The notes: a model not told the origin generated them from the letters alone. Shown: positions 40,083-52,479, numbered from the stretch's first letter. The stretch: 64,000 nucleotides of DNA from Trichostrongylus colubriformis (GCA_963978905.1 OZ022260.1:47141551-47205550); one strand, 5' to 3'. Numbers and translations are program-made.

Positions 40083-40977
40083 TTAAGTTGATTCACAATA
40101 AATCGGACAAATGGTAGTGATGATTTCTAGAGATTATAACTCAGCAACGGGTTAACGAAAATGGACGCGCGAGGTACCGTTGGAATGAGTATGAAAAGCT
40201 CTTCAAAGTACCGCAAAATAATCACTCCAAAGTAAATTCATTCCGCCACAATGCCGCACGATTTCAAGCGGTCCAGAGACCACATCCGCAACGTCATACT
40301 ATTTCTATCGCCATCTGGCCAGGAACTCGCGGATATCGGCAGACGTCTGATAGAAGTTCACAAGGAGCATGCCCCGGCAGAAGTACGCTGTAGTTGTAGC
40401 ATCCGAAGTTTGCGTCAGGCGACTACTCCAAAGACGAAAACAGCGGTTGGTGGAGCGTACACGGCGTAGAGTACTGGGAGCTGCTCGATGAAGGTACCAC
40501 AGTATCCGCCGACGTCTACGTTCGTCAATTACGAGAATTGAAGGCCAATGTCCAAAGTTCGCTACGGCGGCGGTCACATGTCTACTTCCAGCACGACAAC
40601 GTGTCTACTTCCACAGACCGCACTTCGCAAGATCGACCAAGGCCGAGCTGCTGTCGTACAGTTGGACCGTACTTCTATACCCACCGTACTCCCCAGTCCT
40701 GGCCCCTTCAGATTTCCACCTTTTCTCCCACAGCCAACGCCACCTGGATGGCCATGACTTCAAAACTCGCGACGAGGTCAAGGCGGCACTCGGCAACTTC
40801 TTCGAGCTCCAGCTTCCGGCCTTCTGGAGCAAGGGCATCCATGATCTGCCTATACCGTGGCAGAAGGTCATCGATAAAGATGGAGTATATTTCAAATGAA
40901 TCCCAGTTGTCGTAAAAAAGTTGTACGACAATGATTAAAATTGGTCAATTTGTCCGATTTATTATGAATCAACCTAA
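40083..40977 (+). mobile_element. Internally deleted mariner element with TA target site
   Basis: Terminal repeats TTAAGTTGATTCACAATAAA and, inverted, TTAGGTTGATTCATAATAAA (30 bases, two or three mismatches) are flanked by TA (40081-40082, 40978-40979). The 895-bp length is short of the roughly 1.3 kb of a complete mariner, and the missing part is the transposase N-terminal region. Confidence 0.9.
40251..40900 (+). pseudogene. Mariner transposase remnant
   Basis: From about 40440 the frame reads WWSVHGVEYWELLDEGTTVS then ADVYVRQLRELKANV and YFQHDN (second catalytic Asp). A frameshift follows, then LYPPYSPVLAPSDFHLFSHS, RDEVKAALGNFF and IPWQKVIDKDGVYFK before the stop at about 40899. Family members have SPDLAPSD; here the third catalytic Asp is Val. 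The helix-turn-helix domain and the first Asp motif are not recognisable in the 5' part (40251-40430). The product cannot be active. Confidence 0.85.
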
Positions 40978-42770
40978 TAATTCGATCGAAATGGAAAGGG
41001 CCTTGATCAAAGGCTTCACACGAATGTAGCTTTCTTGCGTATTCGACTGAAGAATGCCTCCGTTTCGAATTTTACTTTTCTTATTCTATTTAGTCTATAA
41101 ATGGATTTCTCAAAACTAATGAATTTCAGTGACCTATTTGGAGAAAAACAGCATATACGCTTTAGGCTCATGCTATGGAGTAGGGTTCAAATACGTACTT
41201 TTCACATTTAGATGCATACCTGCACTTTGCAATGCAAACAGCAGCAAGCACCATTGGATCGTTGAGAATGTGGGAAATGGAGCAGAAGGAACCTGCCTAA
41301 TAGAGTGAGCAGTGATGGAAAGTAGCCGGGAATTCTATTTAGCGAGACGGAACTGCGAGACGAACTGAAGTGTGCCTGAACGCACGATTCTGTGGATGTG
41401 CGAGCAGGTTGTGTAGGATGCACTTGTTATTGATTCTCGCCTTTCCTGATACGCGACAGTACTTACATGGGAGCGGGAACGGACGGTGGAGTTTGAGTGG
41501 AGTCTTGGGGTTTCCCACATGCAACTCAAATTACTTTCCAGCTTTTACCGTGAAGCTGGTGACCTACTCATCATAATTGGCACCATATAGGTCGTTCAAT
41601 TCGTCGCATCGAGACGAATCTAACGCTTCTGATTTTTTCCAATTTTATTGATTTTTAACGAAGTTATGACGGTGCGGCAGTTTGTGCCGGTTAATCAGTC
41701 GTCCACCGTGATTTTTCAAAAAATGTGAGCGGTATTGTAAGTTTCAAAGCGAAATGATGTAAAAAGAGATTCAGTGCCCGATACTTCTTTCGGAGATATC
41801 TCAAAAAGTTGAAGTTACATGTATGTACATATATACTTACACAACTTACTTGCTTTACCAAAAATGTAGGGTAGAAAAGACCGAATATAGGAAATCTTCT
41901 GAAAACGAAAAAGTTGCAGTTCAGGAACAAAAGCCTATGTATGTTCATCACTAGATAAGCGTTTGGTGTTCAAGGAAGCAGTGCGGAAAGGACACCTGCA
42001 TAGAAAAACGACGTTCTACGGCCACTGGCGGGAGCTGGCCCCTTAGCGAGTCAACGGACTACAACGGAAATTTTTTTGGGTTGTCGGCCGTCCGTTTCAC
42101 TCCGTTCTTTCTCCAGTGTGGCAGTAATTAGCGCCACCGTTCTCATATTCAACTATCGATCTTGCGACCCCTTCTAATTTCTTCAAACAGGTGTCTGTTA
42201 AACTTGTAACCGCTCTGTTTTACGTTGAGTAACGCTGTGTAGGTGTATAATGTATTTCTCGGAAGAGTATTCTACCAAGTTTCAGGTAATCTCTAATCCA
42301 CAACGCATAACTCAAATAATATGATCAAATGGACTGCGATACATCCTTCATAGGCACTCAAGTAAAAAGCGTGAAATTGAAAATGTTCAGGGAAAGGAGT
42401 TGCCAGGCAAACAGCTTTCTGAAGTTTTGTTTACACAAAACTGTTGAGAATGCATTCTTTTCTCCCCGAACGTTTTCCATTTCACCCTTTCTTTTCGAAC
42501 GCCCTCAAGCAAGCACGTAAGAGGGACTCACATTTTAAACATGAGGACTGCAAAGGTATCACCAGAATAAACCAGGATTCCAACGAACGGTGCAATCTGA
42601 AGAGGTTACAACCTCTATTAGAGCTTAGACTAGCGTCTCTGCTAGGCATGCGCATATAGTAGGGTTAGACCTACTGTGGAAATATAGTAAGTAGCCCTCG
42701 TGTTAGTCACACAACCCGAAAAGGTATTTCTGGAGTGGGATCACGCCCGGATGAAAAAGAAGGGGATCGT

Positions 42771-43069
42771 AATTAGGAGGAAGTCCCCGGAAAATCCTCG
42801 ACAACCCACGTTTTTCTAAGGCGGATAAGTTGCCCCTAAAACAGAATCTTTATCAGGGAGTATATCAATCGACGGCTCTATCTAATTTTAAAGACTCATT
42901 GAGGAGGATTTCAAAGGTTAAAAGGTATAAAAGAAGAACAATCGACAAGTCATGCCTAGGTTTCATCAAGGGTGAACATGGGAACTATTTAAAGACATCA
43001 TTAGGGGTAGGCAATAGTGGAGAAATCCCAAGAAGAAGTCACTCACATGGTAGTCCTGGGCCTAAGAAG
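42771..43069 (+). CDS. Candidate exon, basic unrecognised protein
   Basis: Open for 100 codons up to a donor AAGAAG|GTAATC at 43070 (phase 0), without an ATG. It includes KILDNPRFSKADKLPLKQNL, FKDSLRRISKVKRYKRRTID and SCLGFIKGEHGNYLKTSLG, very rich in Lys and Arg. Just upstream another frame reads FLEWDHARMKKKGIVIRRKS, so exon borders or a frameshift are unresolved. An upstream open stretch (42444-42659) may belong to the same gene. No family recognised; it could also be an old retroelement. Confidence 0.35.
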
Positions 43070-43795
43070 GTAATCTGCGGCGAAATCCCGGTGAAAAAGC
43101 GCCCCTCCGAGCTGTAGAAGCGCTGCAAAACGGCGAAGCGTTCAGGGGCTCCGCCTCTGCCACTCAGTGGTTCCGCCTCTCGATGACGTAATTCCCGATT
43201 GATTGGGGTGAGAGCGGTCGAGGAGATGGGGTAGGATCGGGGGTTTTGCGGCGCGCTTTCGCAGTTTTAGCGTGAAACTCACTCAAGAAATAGATGTTGT
43301 CGTCTTTCCAAACAATTCCCCTGTGTTTACTTGGCAACATGCCAATGGAAAACTAGATCAGACTACTCCCCTCTTGACGGACAGGTCGTCCGCTTCGAGA
43401 ATCAACAGTGGAAAGGGGGTCCTATTTCTCGGGTTTTAGGCCAATTCCATCCGCTGTTTCTTCACTGTCCTATTGCTAGGCATCTCGGCTTTCATATGCA
43501 CTATTTCTTTTACTTTTCGTCCGACTTTCCCCTAATGATGCCTTTAAAGAGAGCACATCAACAGCATCATTTTTGGCGGGAAGAAGGAGAAGTCGTATTT
43601 GTGCACAATTTTCCTCATATCAGCAACGCTTAGATGGGCGCTGGAGAATGGATGGGAGTGTGGGGTAAAGGCACCTGTAACCCAACATGCGATTCTCATT
43701 TTGAGTCCTGTGAGGTGCCTTGACACTGGCAAAGTGCGCAAGGTTATCACATTGTGTCCGCATATCTTTATGGTGCGCACTGAATTTATTAGCTA

Positions 43796-43840
43796 CTCAT
43801 TTATTTATTTATTTATTCATTTATTTATTATCATCGGTTT
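43796..43840 (+). repeat. ATTT simple repeat
   Basis: TTTATTTATTTATTCATTTA-type tetranucleotide run. Confidence 0.9.
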
Positions 43841-43960
43841 ATTGATTATTTGACATCGGTTTCTGATGTCAGTTACACACATGGACGATCCAATAAGGCT
43901 AAACGTGTATGTAAAGCTATGCTACTGTTCATCATTTAGCGAATTGTCCCCCCTCTCCCC

Positions 43961-44143
43961 TCAGTGGTATGCCATCTTCAATGGTTTCTTTTTCCGGTAG
44001 CAAGGGTTTCCGACATCAGTATCGCTCTTGCATGAGATCAAAGGGATGATGGCGATCACTGACGACGTCATCTGTTCGGCCTTCAGCCCGTCAACTGTCA
44101 AAGAGTAACAGTACCAGTTTTGAAGTTTGCTTGTTGTGTTGAT
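43961..44143 (-). CDS. Probable terminal exon, unrecognised gene
   Basis: On the minus strand, a strong acceptor (TCGGTTTTTACAG, 44144-44156) opens a phase-0 frame of 60 codons to TGA at 43961-43963. It includes INTTSKLQNWYCYSLTVDGL, a more hydrophobic VIAIIPLISC and a basic end NPCYRKKKPLKMAYH. Four cysteines in a short span suggest a secreted or surface protein. The minus-strand frame at 46162-46612 might be an upstream exon, but phase could not be checked. Confidence 0.4.
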   Translation of the reverse strand: MNTTSKLQNWYCYSLTVDGLKAEQMTSSVIAIIPLISCKSDTDVGNPCYRKKKPLKMAYH

Positions 44144-44691
44144 CTGTAAAAACCGACGAGTGAGCCTGAATGATGAGCGGCCACTCCCGTCACTAATCCT
44201 CATCGATCCCAGGTAATACGTCCACATGTGTCACCTATCATTATCCCACTGCTCACAGCGATCTCTCACCTTCCCAATCCTGCCCGTTTCACATTTACCA
44301 CACACTGCACGGGGGTCTGTCCCTGTCTGCGCTGTCTTCGTGGTGAATGCTACCTCTCACTGGTGTGGATGGCTCCACCCACTCGACAATTCATTCCCAT
44401 CGCCGATGCTTCGTGCCACGGACTCGCGCATACTATGATATTTTTGGTTCTGTTGGCGTTTCCTTTTACGGAAGCCGGTCAGTTTTTTTCATTGACGTCA
44501 TTATATTTGAAACGTTGTTGGTTTTTCAAATTAGTTTTCGCGGTCTTTGAAAGCGGTTTATTTTTTGAATGGTCCAAGCTAGCCACACAAATCCACTTTC
44601 TTAGTCTTCGGCTGTTCTGATAGCACTTCTACCTTTCTACGGTACACCGCTCTTTATGACTCGTTTAAGAAAATTGTCATTTGGTATTTAC

Positions 44692-44870
44692 CAGTTCGAC
44701 TACTTTATACTATTTTTTATTATGTACTTATTTCTAGCTGAAACTACATTTTAAAGCTCTGATTTTAACATACACATAACAGTTCGACTACTTTATACTA
44801 TTTTTTATTTATATGCTTATTCCAGCTGAAGCTGCCTTTTAAATGCTCTGCTTTTAACAAACACATTCGC
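44692..44870 (+). repeat. 88-bp tandem duplication
   Basis: CAGTTCGACTACTTTATACT occurs at 44692 and 44780; the units continue in parallel through AGCTGAA and TTTTAA(A)GCTCTG with about 85% identity. Confidence 0.8.
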
Positions 44871-45301
44871 CTCGTAAATAACTATGGCCTCAGCCCTTAC
44901 GGCTGAGCTTGCCAGCCTTCTCATCTGAGCTTCTTCTATCGTTGTTGTGATCATCTGATACCCGTAGCGACTCTCCTCTGCCATTAATTAACAGATTCTG
45001 AGCTAAATAACCTTTTTACAAGTACATCTAGCATTTGCCCCCATACTTCCATGCGGTTTTGACGGCTTAACTGTTTCTTCAGTTCAGACTAGTTTTTCTA
45101 TTAGGGAGATAGTGAACGAGTGAGGGATGAGCTGCGAAAAATTTCGAGTTCGTCATGTTTTGATGGGAATGTTGATATTCATGACAATGTTTTTCGACTA
45201 CTTCACATTGCGGGAATAACGAGGTTTTAGTTCCCCTCTTTTCTCTGTATCTACTTGTAATTCAAAGAGTTAGCCATTCGCATCTGCTAGCTCTGAGCGC
45301 T

Positions 45302-45690
45302 AAAATGAAGCCGGTTTTAGTGCGCGTGGTTATGTCGACGAAGGCTATCTTCGGCATGCTACTCAGGTCACTCAAAAAGTTGTGATCGGGGTACTTCAAA
45401 ACCTATCAAGTGGCGATGTATCATTTGTACCACCTGACCCGTTGCTGACCGCGATCTCGAATGGGAGCCTGCAACGCCTTAGTCTTCCCTTACCTCACGA
45501 ATCTGCGACGACCGATTTCTGTGATGATGTTAACTCCAAATTTTGCCACTTGTCTTCAAGCCAAGCTAGTCCAGTGGAACCTTCTGGCCAAACGTTCTTC
45601 TATGGTAGTTTTGTAAAGTATGACCATGACAGCGGCGTTTTGCTGATGTTCATTGGGCTCCATGAACGATTCCGTCAGCATTCGTTATAG
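45302..45690 (+). CDS. Candidate coding frame, unrecognised
   Basis: A 128-codon frame runs from an upstream TAA to TAG at 45690 without an ATG near its start. It includes RGYVDEGYLRHATQVTQKVV and AISNGSLQRLSLPLPHESAT. Its last 40 codons overlap a tandemly duplicated segment (45571-45898), which argues that the true exon, if any, ends before about 45570. No family recognised. Confidence 0.25.
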
Positions 45691-45898
45691 TCTCTAGCGA
45701 TATGGTTAGTCGGTCCACCGGTGACCATACTAAACCAGTGGAAACTTCTGATCAAACGTTCTTCTATGATAGTTTTGTGAAGAAGTCTGACCATGAATGC
45801 GGTGGTTCTCCTGGTATTCACTGGACCTCTTGAATGATTCAGTCGGCAACCGCTTTGCTTTCTAGCCATATGGCTTGTCGATCCACCGCTTAAAGGTC
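45571..45898 (+). repeat. About 164-bp tandem duplication
   Basis: CCAGTGGAAC, CAAACGTTCTTCTATG and AGTTTTGT with GACCATGA recur at 45571 and 45735 in the same order, followed by related CTAGC-ATATGG-GTC-GTCCACCG sequence in each unit. Confidence 0.75.
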
Positions 45899-46161
45899 TC
45901 TCCAGTTGTTTTGGACTTGCCACAATGCGTCTGTAGTTTGTAGTTGTTGGCATATTTGAGTGAGCGCTTGCTAAGTGATTAGCAGAGTGGTCTGAAGCTT
46001 GAAGATCCGCTCTTACCATGATGAGCAGTGTTTTATGAACTTTGAAATTCCTGCTCCCGCAAAACTGCTAATGGAAGGATAAAGGGTAGCATCCATATAA
46101 CGTTGTCTGTGATTCTCAATCTAATACAAGATACTGAAGCCTCAGACTCTCCTTGAAAGGG

Positions 46162-46612
46162 TCATGCATCGTGTCGACAAAATTTTTCGTGTGTATGACC
46201 CCTTATGGGGCTCAGTGGCAGTAGGATCCGCTTCGAATCAACGTCGACTGAGAAAGGGTCATCACTGAACTCCAATAGCAAATATTTTAATTTTGGCGTT
46301 TGGTATTTCATAAGATTATGGTGGCGTGTATAATCTTGTATATGTATGTCACGTTCTAACGACCACCTAAGGCGTCTATCTTCATCGTATGACATAGGCA
46401 GTGAACTAATCTGATCAGTGAAAACCATGACCAGACAAGGCCCCCCATTCCTAACCACCCAAAATACGACTCCTCTTCCCGCAGGCTCGATACATTGCTT
46501 CTGATAGATGCCTTGCCTCACTGCGCGAAACAAGACAACTGGTGCGTCGGTAGGCTCCTCTTCATCGATGTACGTACTTATTTTGCAATTCAAATTAATC
46601 CTTCTAAGTAAG
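46162..46612 (-). CDS. Candidate exon, unrecognised 145-residue protein
   Basis: The minus-strand frame opens after an acceptor-like CTTACTTAG (46613-46621) and runs about 147 codons to a TGA at 46162. It contains TYIDEEEPTDAPVVLFRAVR, PAGRGVVFWVVRNGGPCLVM, MSYDEDRRLRWSLERDIHIQ and LLLEFSDDPFSVDVDSKRIL. Composition is balanced and no opposite-strand frame competes, so this is one of the better isolated frames in the window. It has no ATG near its start, so it would be an internal or terminal exon. No family is recognised. Confidence 0.35.
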
Positions 46613-47892
46613 CTTTCAAATTACTTCACGATTGGTTAAAGGCCCAGACCGGCGTGTAAATTCAACCTCCTTCCGCTCTAAATGGATAGTGGGAATGTTT
46701 TCCAGCAAGAAAAAACGCGCCAGAACCGTGCCAGTGATGGCTACGGAAGATAATAGCAGTACTAACCTGTCAAGGAAGTAGTGCCTAGGAAAACTGGAAC
46801 TAAACTGTCTTGGAAATTCTCTTCAATGATCTATTTCGCAGTCATCAAGACTATGAATCGTACAACCCATTCTTCTACATATACAGAAGGAGTATGCATA
46901 AGGAAGTTCCGGTTTGAGAACGCGAACCGTTCGCTCGTCCGCCACAGGGTCATGGTTTGGTAAGTTGCCTGGGAAATGTCTCACTAAATTGCCTGACAAA
47001 CATTCAGAAAGAAAACCCCCAGGAATGTCATTCTTTGCAGCATGGCCATTGGCTCAAACAGCTTTTTTTCTTTGACGGAAGTGGGAGCCATTTGAATGTA
47101 ACATAAGTATAGTCGTTATGGCATCTGTTACAGGGCCATATCATTCTAGCCCTGTTGTGGAATCCACATCTTATGCCCACGTGGACTCCTTTCTTTGCAG
47201 GGTAGGCATCCTGCAAGGAATGCTGTTTGGCATCCAGGTCTCAGGTGTTCGTCTCGGTGAATATTATAATAGGTGTTACTGTAACTGACATATTGGCGCT
47301 GAATATGTTTAAACTGGTCCCAGAATCATACTTAGGAGCAATCTTCATTAATTCTTAGTCAGTTACGACGCGTCTTCCCCACCCTACGTTCCATAGAGAT
47401 TTCTGGGAAGGTGGTAGTGGAAGGAGGTGAAGAACAATGCAGCAAAAAGGGGAGAAACCTTATAGACACGTCAATTAATTTCAGATTCATTGCATTTTTC
47501 ATGGATTTTGCTAGGGTGTCTATATCAATCCCTTCGGTATGTATGCATAACCTTTTTGTTTTTGCAGCTTAGAGACTTATCTTAATGTCTTGTTTGAATT
47601 TCGTGGCGAGAAAAACCTGAAATGTGAGCAGAGGGGCACATGGAAAATGGAGCGAACCGGTGGCAGCGCTGTGCGAAATTAGAAGACGTGCACATCAGAC
47701 GGTATTTAGGAACTTAACGAGCCTCCCTGATCCACACCATCATGTTACAAGGGCCCCATAAGGAGAGCTAAACGAAGGGTCGAGGTTGAGGGGTGCACCT
47801 GAATCGACCACGCACCTAGGAAGTCGAGAGCTATATCATCACATAGCATACTACCGATTGTCAAGATTTACTGTGGCCAGTTTACTTTTGAT

Positions 47893-48103
47893 GGTGCTAT
47901 CATAATGAGGGGGGGGGGGGCATCTCACAAAAGTTCCACACCTGCGTTCCTCTGAAGTATTCTTGTGGGGTCACTCTGCACATTTAGGCGTATATTTTTG
48001 CCTAAGCCTCAAAGGAAGAAGGAAGGGGCTCCCTTTCTCTTCTTGGCTTGGGTTAAAACAGGGTCAGTAGTGAGAGGCCTCCCCCCCTCATTGCGATAGC
48101 ACC
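47893..48103. mobile_element. MITE with perfect 8-bp duplication (hAT-like)
   Basis: Ends GGTGCTATCATAATGAGGGG and, inverted, GGTGCTATCGCAATGAGGGG; 211 bp. Flanked by a perfect 8-bp duplication CTTTTGAT (47885-47892, 48104-48111), the target size of hAT transposases (assignment by inference). The interior contains a TTGCCTAAGCC/GGCTTGGGT inverted pair. A relative with the same right end is at 61090-61341. Confidence 0.85.
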
Positions 48104-49432
48104 CTTTTGATTTACGCTTTCGATCCTAAACGTCGAGTGTCGATACGATAAAGCCACGCTGGATCATCATAGCCCGACAGCGAAAGCTTTTTCCCCAATC
48201 ATTTGCCCAAAATCGATGCTCAACTAGTCGCCGCAGTCTGGATTTGGCGCTTTGCTATGCATGGGCTTACTGGATTTATTCATTGTTGAAGAGATTAGTG
48301 TCAGGCGGCATATTTGAATATCACGTTTTTTGGCGTCATTTCTCCTATAAACTCGCAGTTATTGATATAAGTCTCTTTTTTGACTTTCCAAACATTGCCG
48401 TTTCCCAAAGCCGGCGCGAATCCGGCCTGCAGCAGCCGACGGCGATGTTTGCTTGTCGATGATTCCAAGGTGTGTTTGTCTTTGGACCGGCACCCATGTG
48501 AGCTTTAGACGTTGTCACTAATCAAGCGTTGATCGTAGTCCAATGACATCAGCCGGTTCACGTCTCTGTTCACTTCTTTCGCCGGGGATCATGTCCGGTT
48601 TCTTAGCTGATTGTAGTAGAATGGAGCAAAACAACCTCGCTCGCAAGTAAAGAAGTCATTACCACCTCGCTCAGTACACTGACGTGGGTCAGCAATCGTG
48701 TAGAGGTCTTATGATCCCCATCCTTTTGAAGGGTTGCTGTACAACCCCTCTAAAATCAAGTCAAGCGAAACGTGAACTATGGTATGTGCGGATGGCATTT
48801 CTACATTAATACTTCCCCTTTCTTCAATCTTCATCAATCTAATCAAGTGCAAATTGCTCCACGCAGCGCCTAGATGGAACCTGTAACTCAAATTACAAGA
48901 TCTGAACAGAAACAATGAAACAGAATAAAGAGTGTGTGCAATTTTGAACGTCAAAATTGTTCTTTGTGCGATCATTTTGTTTCAGTTAATTTCATTTGTG
49001 ATTTGGAAGCATTTTCCTGCTTGGTTCCTTTCCATGGATTCCTTTTTGATTTTCTGATACATTTGTTTGCCCTTGAAATCCATATAATACCACTTTGTAA
49101 AGGAGAGCTTGGTACCAGGAGGCTTAATTTGCGGCACCCGTACTTTGACAGTATTGAGCAACAAAGAGTAGGAAAAGAGAGATTGCTTAAAGGCGCACCA
49201 CGCGGTAATCAGATCAATGGCTTACTTTCTTGGGACAAGTACTTCCTTGGATAACTGCTCACGCTGCACCTTTGTTGCGGTCGTACGGAGCACCCTCACG
49301 GCATTATGTCTGTTTTACACAATCAAGCCGCGCCCACCCAATCACACCTGACCTTAGATGAACGAATTTCCAACTTGGAGCTAAAGTGGAGAGGAAAACT
49401 TGCGATAAACGAAATTAACTCAATGGAACAGC

Positions 49433-50074
49433 CTATTCGATGATGGAAACAGCTTCCACATTGCGAACTGTTCGTCCAAGGCCAGGTGTGATTTGTTTGG
49501 GTGGACACGGCTGGGTTGTGTTCAAGCAGGCTGTGCATTGTGCAGCCGCAACTAGGGTGCATCTTGAGCAGTTATTTAAGGGCCTACTTGCCCCAAAAAA
49601 GTAATCACTAAACTGACAATCCCGTGGTGGGACTTCAATAACTTCCACTGAATGTCTGATGCATACCAAAAGGACGAGAACGAAACAAATGGAACCGTGA
49701 GAAAGCGGGACATCAATCAGTTTTGGGCTCACCACATTAATATGCGACGCACCTGTCACACTTATGTCATGCGAGACGCCATTTATGATGTTGTGATCAC
49801 CACCGCCATGGATGCCTCGTGTAAAACCCCCTTCAGCCATCACCTTAAGTGTGGTTGTACGTTGCGATTCTGTGATTTCCAGGGTCGCAAGGTAGCAAAT
49901 CGCAGAATCGCAAATGTCGTCTTCTGGATGGTGTGCACATCGATACTGACCTAATCTGCAGTCGAGCTGCAAGCGGACTGCAAACCGATCGCACGGTACA
50001 AAAGCATCCTTGTCTGTCCTCCCCCAACCGTGATTATTTGCTACTCTTATGGACACTGTGCCCAATATAGTCAC
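49433..50074 (-). CDS. Longest open frame in the window, coding status doubtful
   Basis: A 213-codon minus frame from an ATG at 50074. It shows no recognisable motif, a mixed composition and a competing 100-codon plus frame (49652-49954). It spans a 17-bp inverted repeat (49865-49911). Length alone is the argument for it; expression is doubtful. Confidence 0.2.
   Translation of the reverse strand: MTILGTVSIRVANNHGWGRTDKDAFVPCDRFAVRLQLDCRLGQYRCAHHPEDDICDSAICYLATLEITESQRTTTLKVMAEGGFTRGIHGGGDHNIINGVSHDISVTGASHINVVSPKLIDVPLSHGSICFVLVLLVCIRHSVEVIEVPPRDCQFSDYFFGASRPLNNCSRCTLVAAAQCTACLNTTQPCPPKQITPGLGRTVRNVEAVSIIE
49865..49911. repeat. Inverted repeat
   Basis: TTGCGATTCTGTGATTT pairs with AAATCGCAGAATCGCAA, 17-base arms with one mismatch. 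Confidence 0.8.
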
Positions 50075-50570
50075 CTTCTGTGTCCAGCGCCATTCTATGC
50101 GCTTTGCATTCGTCCAGCGCCATTAGTGCCCAACCCATAAAGCCGTCTGTTGTGGCGTGGTTACGCACACATACGCGTACACATATCAGTGCGCATTCAT
50201 GTCTTTGCATAGTTCTCCATTTATGTAGTTCCATTGAAATGTGATACGCGTGTGTGCGTGCGTGTATGTATGCGTTGTTCGATCTCTTGGCCATTGTCTG
50301 GCCCATAGAAGAGCATACTCGAGGTTAACAGCGAGCCAGTACTCGTGATTCCAAAAATCACGAGTCACGGAACTTTCCAGAGGTGAAACAAGTTCCTGGT
50401 TGACGTCCTTCCATGTCTGAGGTAATCTCTGGCTCATAGCAATCTAGAAACTCATTCAAGGAGGGCACAGGCATATGTACAACCACCTTGCAATAAAAAC
50501 TGACTTGAAAGGAATGTCACGACGTTGCAGTAAAGGGCCATGTATTCCCAGTGGAGAGTGATCCAAAATT

Positions 50571-50910
50571 AAAGGAATAGTCCACAGAAAAATGTGTTTT
50601 TGTGTTCCCATGTGTTTATGTTGTACTTGTCTAATTTGGTCGTCATGCAAAATTTCACGCGAAAAATGTGAATCTGGCTGAGATACAGCACTACAAAGTA
50701 CGTCCGGGTGGGCGGGGCCTCCAAGTAAAAGCCTCGTCCTATCGTCCGCCGCTGTTGTGAACGCAGAGTGGGACTGTTTACGTAACCTTCTGTTCCTACA
50801 GTGCGTGTCCGACCACGACGGACGACGGGACGAGGCTTTTACTAGGAGGCTCCGCCCATCCGGACGTACTTTGTGGTGCTGTATCTCCATTCCTCGTGGA
50901 CGATTCCTTT
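50571..50910. mobile_element. Foldback MITE, AAAGGAAT ends
   Basis: Ends AAAGGAATAGTCCAC and, inverted, AAAGGAATCGTCCAC; 340 bp. Strong inner arms: GAGATACAGCACTACAAAGT and GTCCGGGTGGGCGGGGCCTC (about 50674-50745) pair with 50815-50889. No coding capacity. A related end, AAAGGAATAGACCG, occurs at about 25592 without a partner. Confidence 0.8.
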
Positions 50911-51685
50911 TAGTTTTCTGGGAGCAGGACTGATCCAGTAGAATAATGTAAGATACGTGGGTGGAGCCCTAGAAGGGGTAGGCTGCTATTACTTCTCTCC
51001 CCTTACTATTCGACACAATGAGTAGAACTATAAGAGGCACGAATGACTGCCCAAATACAGTTGAGGGAGCAGCGACTGGTACGGGTGCTGAGAAAGGCAG
51101 CCGATCACCTAATTATCAGGACTGTGGATTTCGAGACACCCGTCAAGCGGCCACGTGAAGCCATAGAAAAAGGGGGAGGGACGTCATCGGAAACCAACCT
51201 CACAGTAGTGAAAGCCTTGGATAGAAGAACACGGCGCTAAGTTAAAAGAATAGCGACATAGATTCGCCGCCTCAACCACATTGTTGAACCCCAAGTATAC
51301 TTTTTCTTGAAAAGCTATAGTTCCTGTCGTTAGATTAACGTGCGCACAATTACATTATCTTCTTCAGAAGCACAGAATCGTGCGAGCATTTTACTGAATG
51401 CTCAGAATAATGGGGCCAACCCTCAATAAATCACATTTACTGAGTATCTGAGAAAGCATTCCAAAGGTGGTTTTGTATATGGATTGGTGCGGCGATGATA
51501 CAGTGACGTACGGCGCTACTACCACTGCCATAGCTCGTAGTTCAAACCTTGATCCAGTGTCTGCGCAGACCAATTAAAGCTCACATCATCCGGTGGCCTG
51601 TGAGACGGTACTATACCCGCCTGATGTACAAGTACATAAACCTGTGCTGTACATCATCAACATTCCTCACCCTATGTATTGATGA

Positions 51686-52000
51686 GATCACTTCTGGCCC
51701 TGCATAAGAGTAGGATTCGTGGCGTATCCAAGAGGGTATAAAGTGATACCATATGTACACTTCACGGTTCTTTCTCCACTGTTATTGGTAATCTTATCGG
51801 CAACCACGACATATCGTGGTTATTGTTCATTAGTTATCTCTTCAGCAGTCCATCCCCTTAGATATTCCTTATTTGACAATCATCATTTCACCTGGGAGAA
51901 AGGTCTCTGTTTTCTTGATAATAAGGAATTAGTTAGGCGGAGCCACAATTACCCCGAACACAACTGGAGCCCCCTTGAACTCAATCAGATGAGCAACAAG
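51686..52000 (+). CDS. Candidate exon with one hydrophobic segment
   Basis: A frame open for 105 codons ends at a good donor, AACAAG|GTACAG at 52001 (phase 0). It includes YPRGYKVIPYVHFTVLSPLL, the hydrophobic VLSPLLLVILSATTT, then HHFTWEKGLCFLDNKELVRR and NWSPLELNQMSNK. It could be a membrane or secreted protein exon. The start is unknown (no ATG; an acceptor is not obvious). No family recognised. Confidence 0.35.
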
Positions 52001-52479
52001 GTACAGGTGTGAAGAGTTGCAAACGCTCACAAAACTTGAAGTGACAGCAGACCACTCCAAACGCAATCCTTTGAAATGCGACACAGACAATTACGTGGTT
52101 GTTGGTGAAAATGTAGGACAACCGTTCGATCGTTCATTTTGATTTATTAAAAACGGGTCGTTGTTTGCAAAGCTCTCGACTACGCGTGCTGCGTGCACAT
52201 ATTTGCGTAGGAGAGTTCGTGTAGCTGGAAGGATCCACGTTGAGTGGGGCTGGCATGGAAGGGGTGGAGAGAGCTTGATATACGGACATTTGAACCTAAT
52301 TAAAGTTAACTAATTCACTGAGTAATTTCTTCACGAGTTCTATATAGAAGTGTTATTGAATAATATATCTGCGAAATTGAAATGGCATAGTCAACGCTTT
52401 GTCTATTCAATACGTGGAGGACGATTGAGTGTGAGGAGCGTAGTAGCGCGTATTATGACCCAGTATCGTGTACTGCGGG

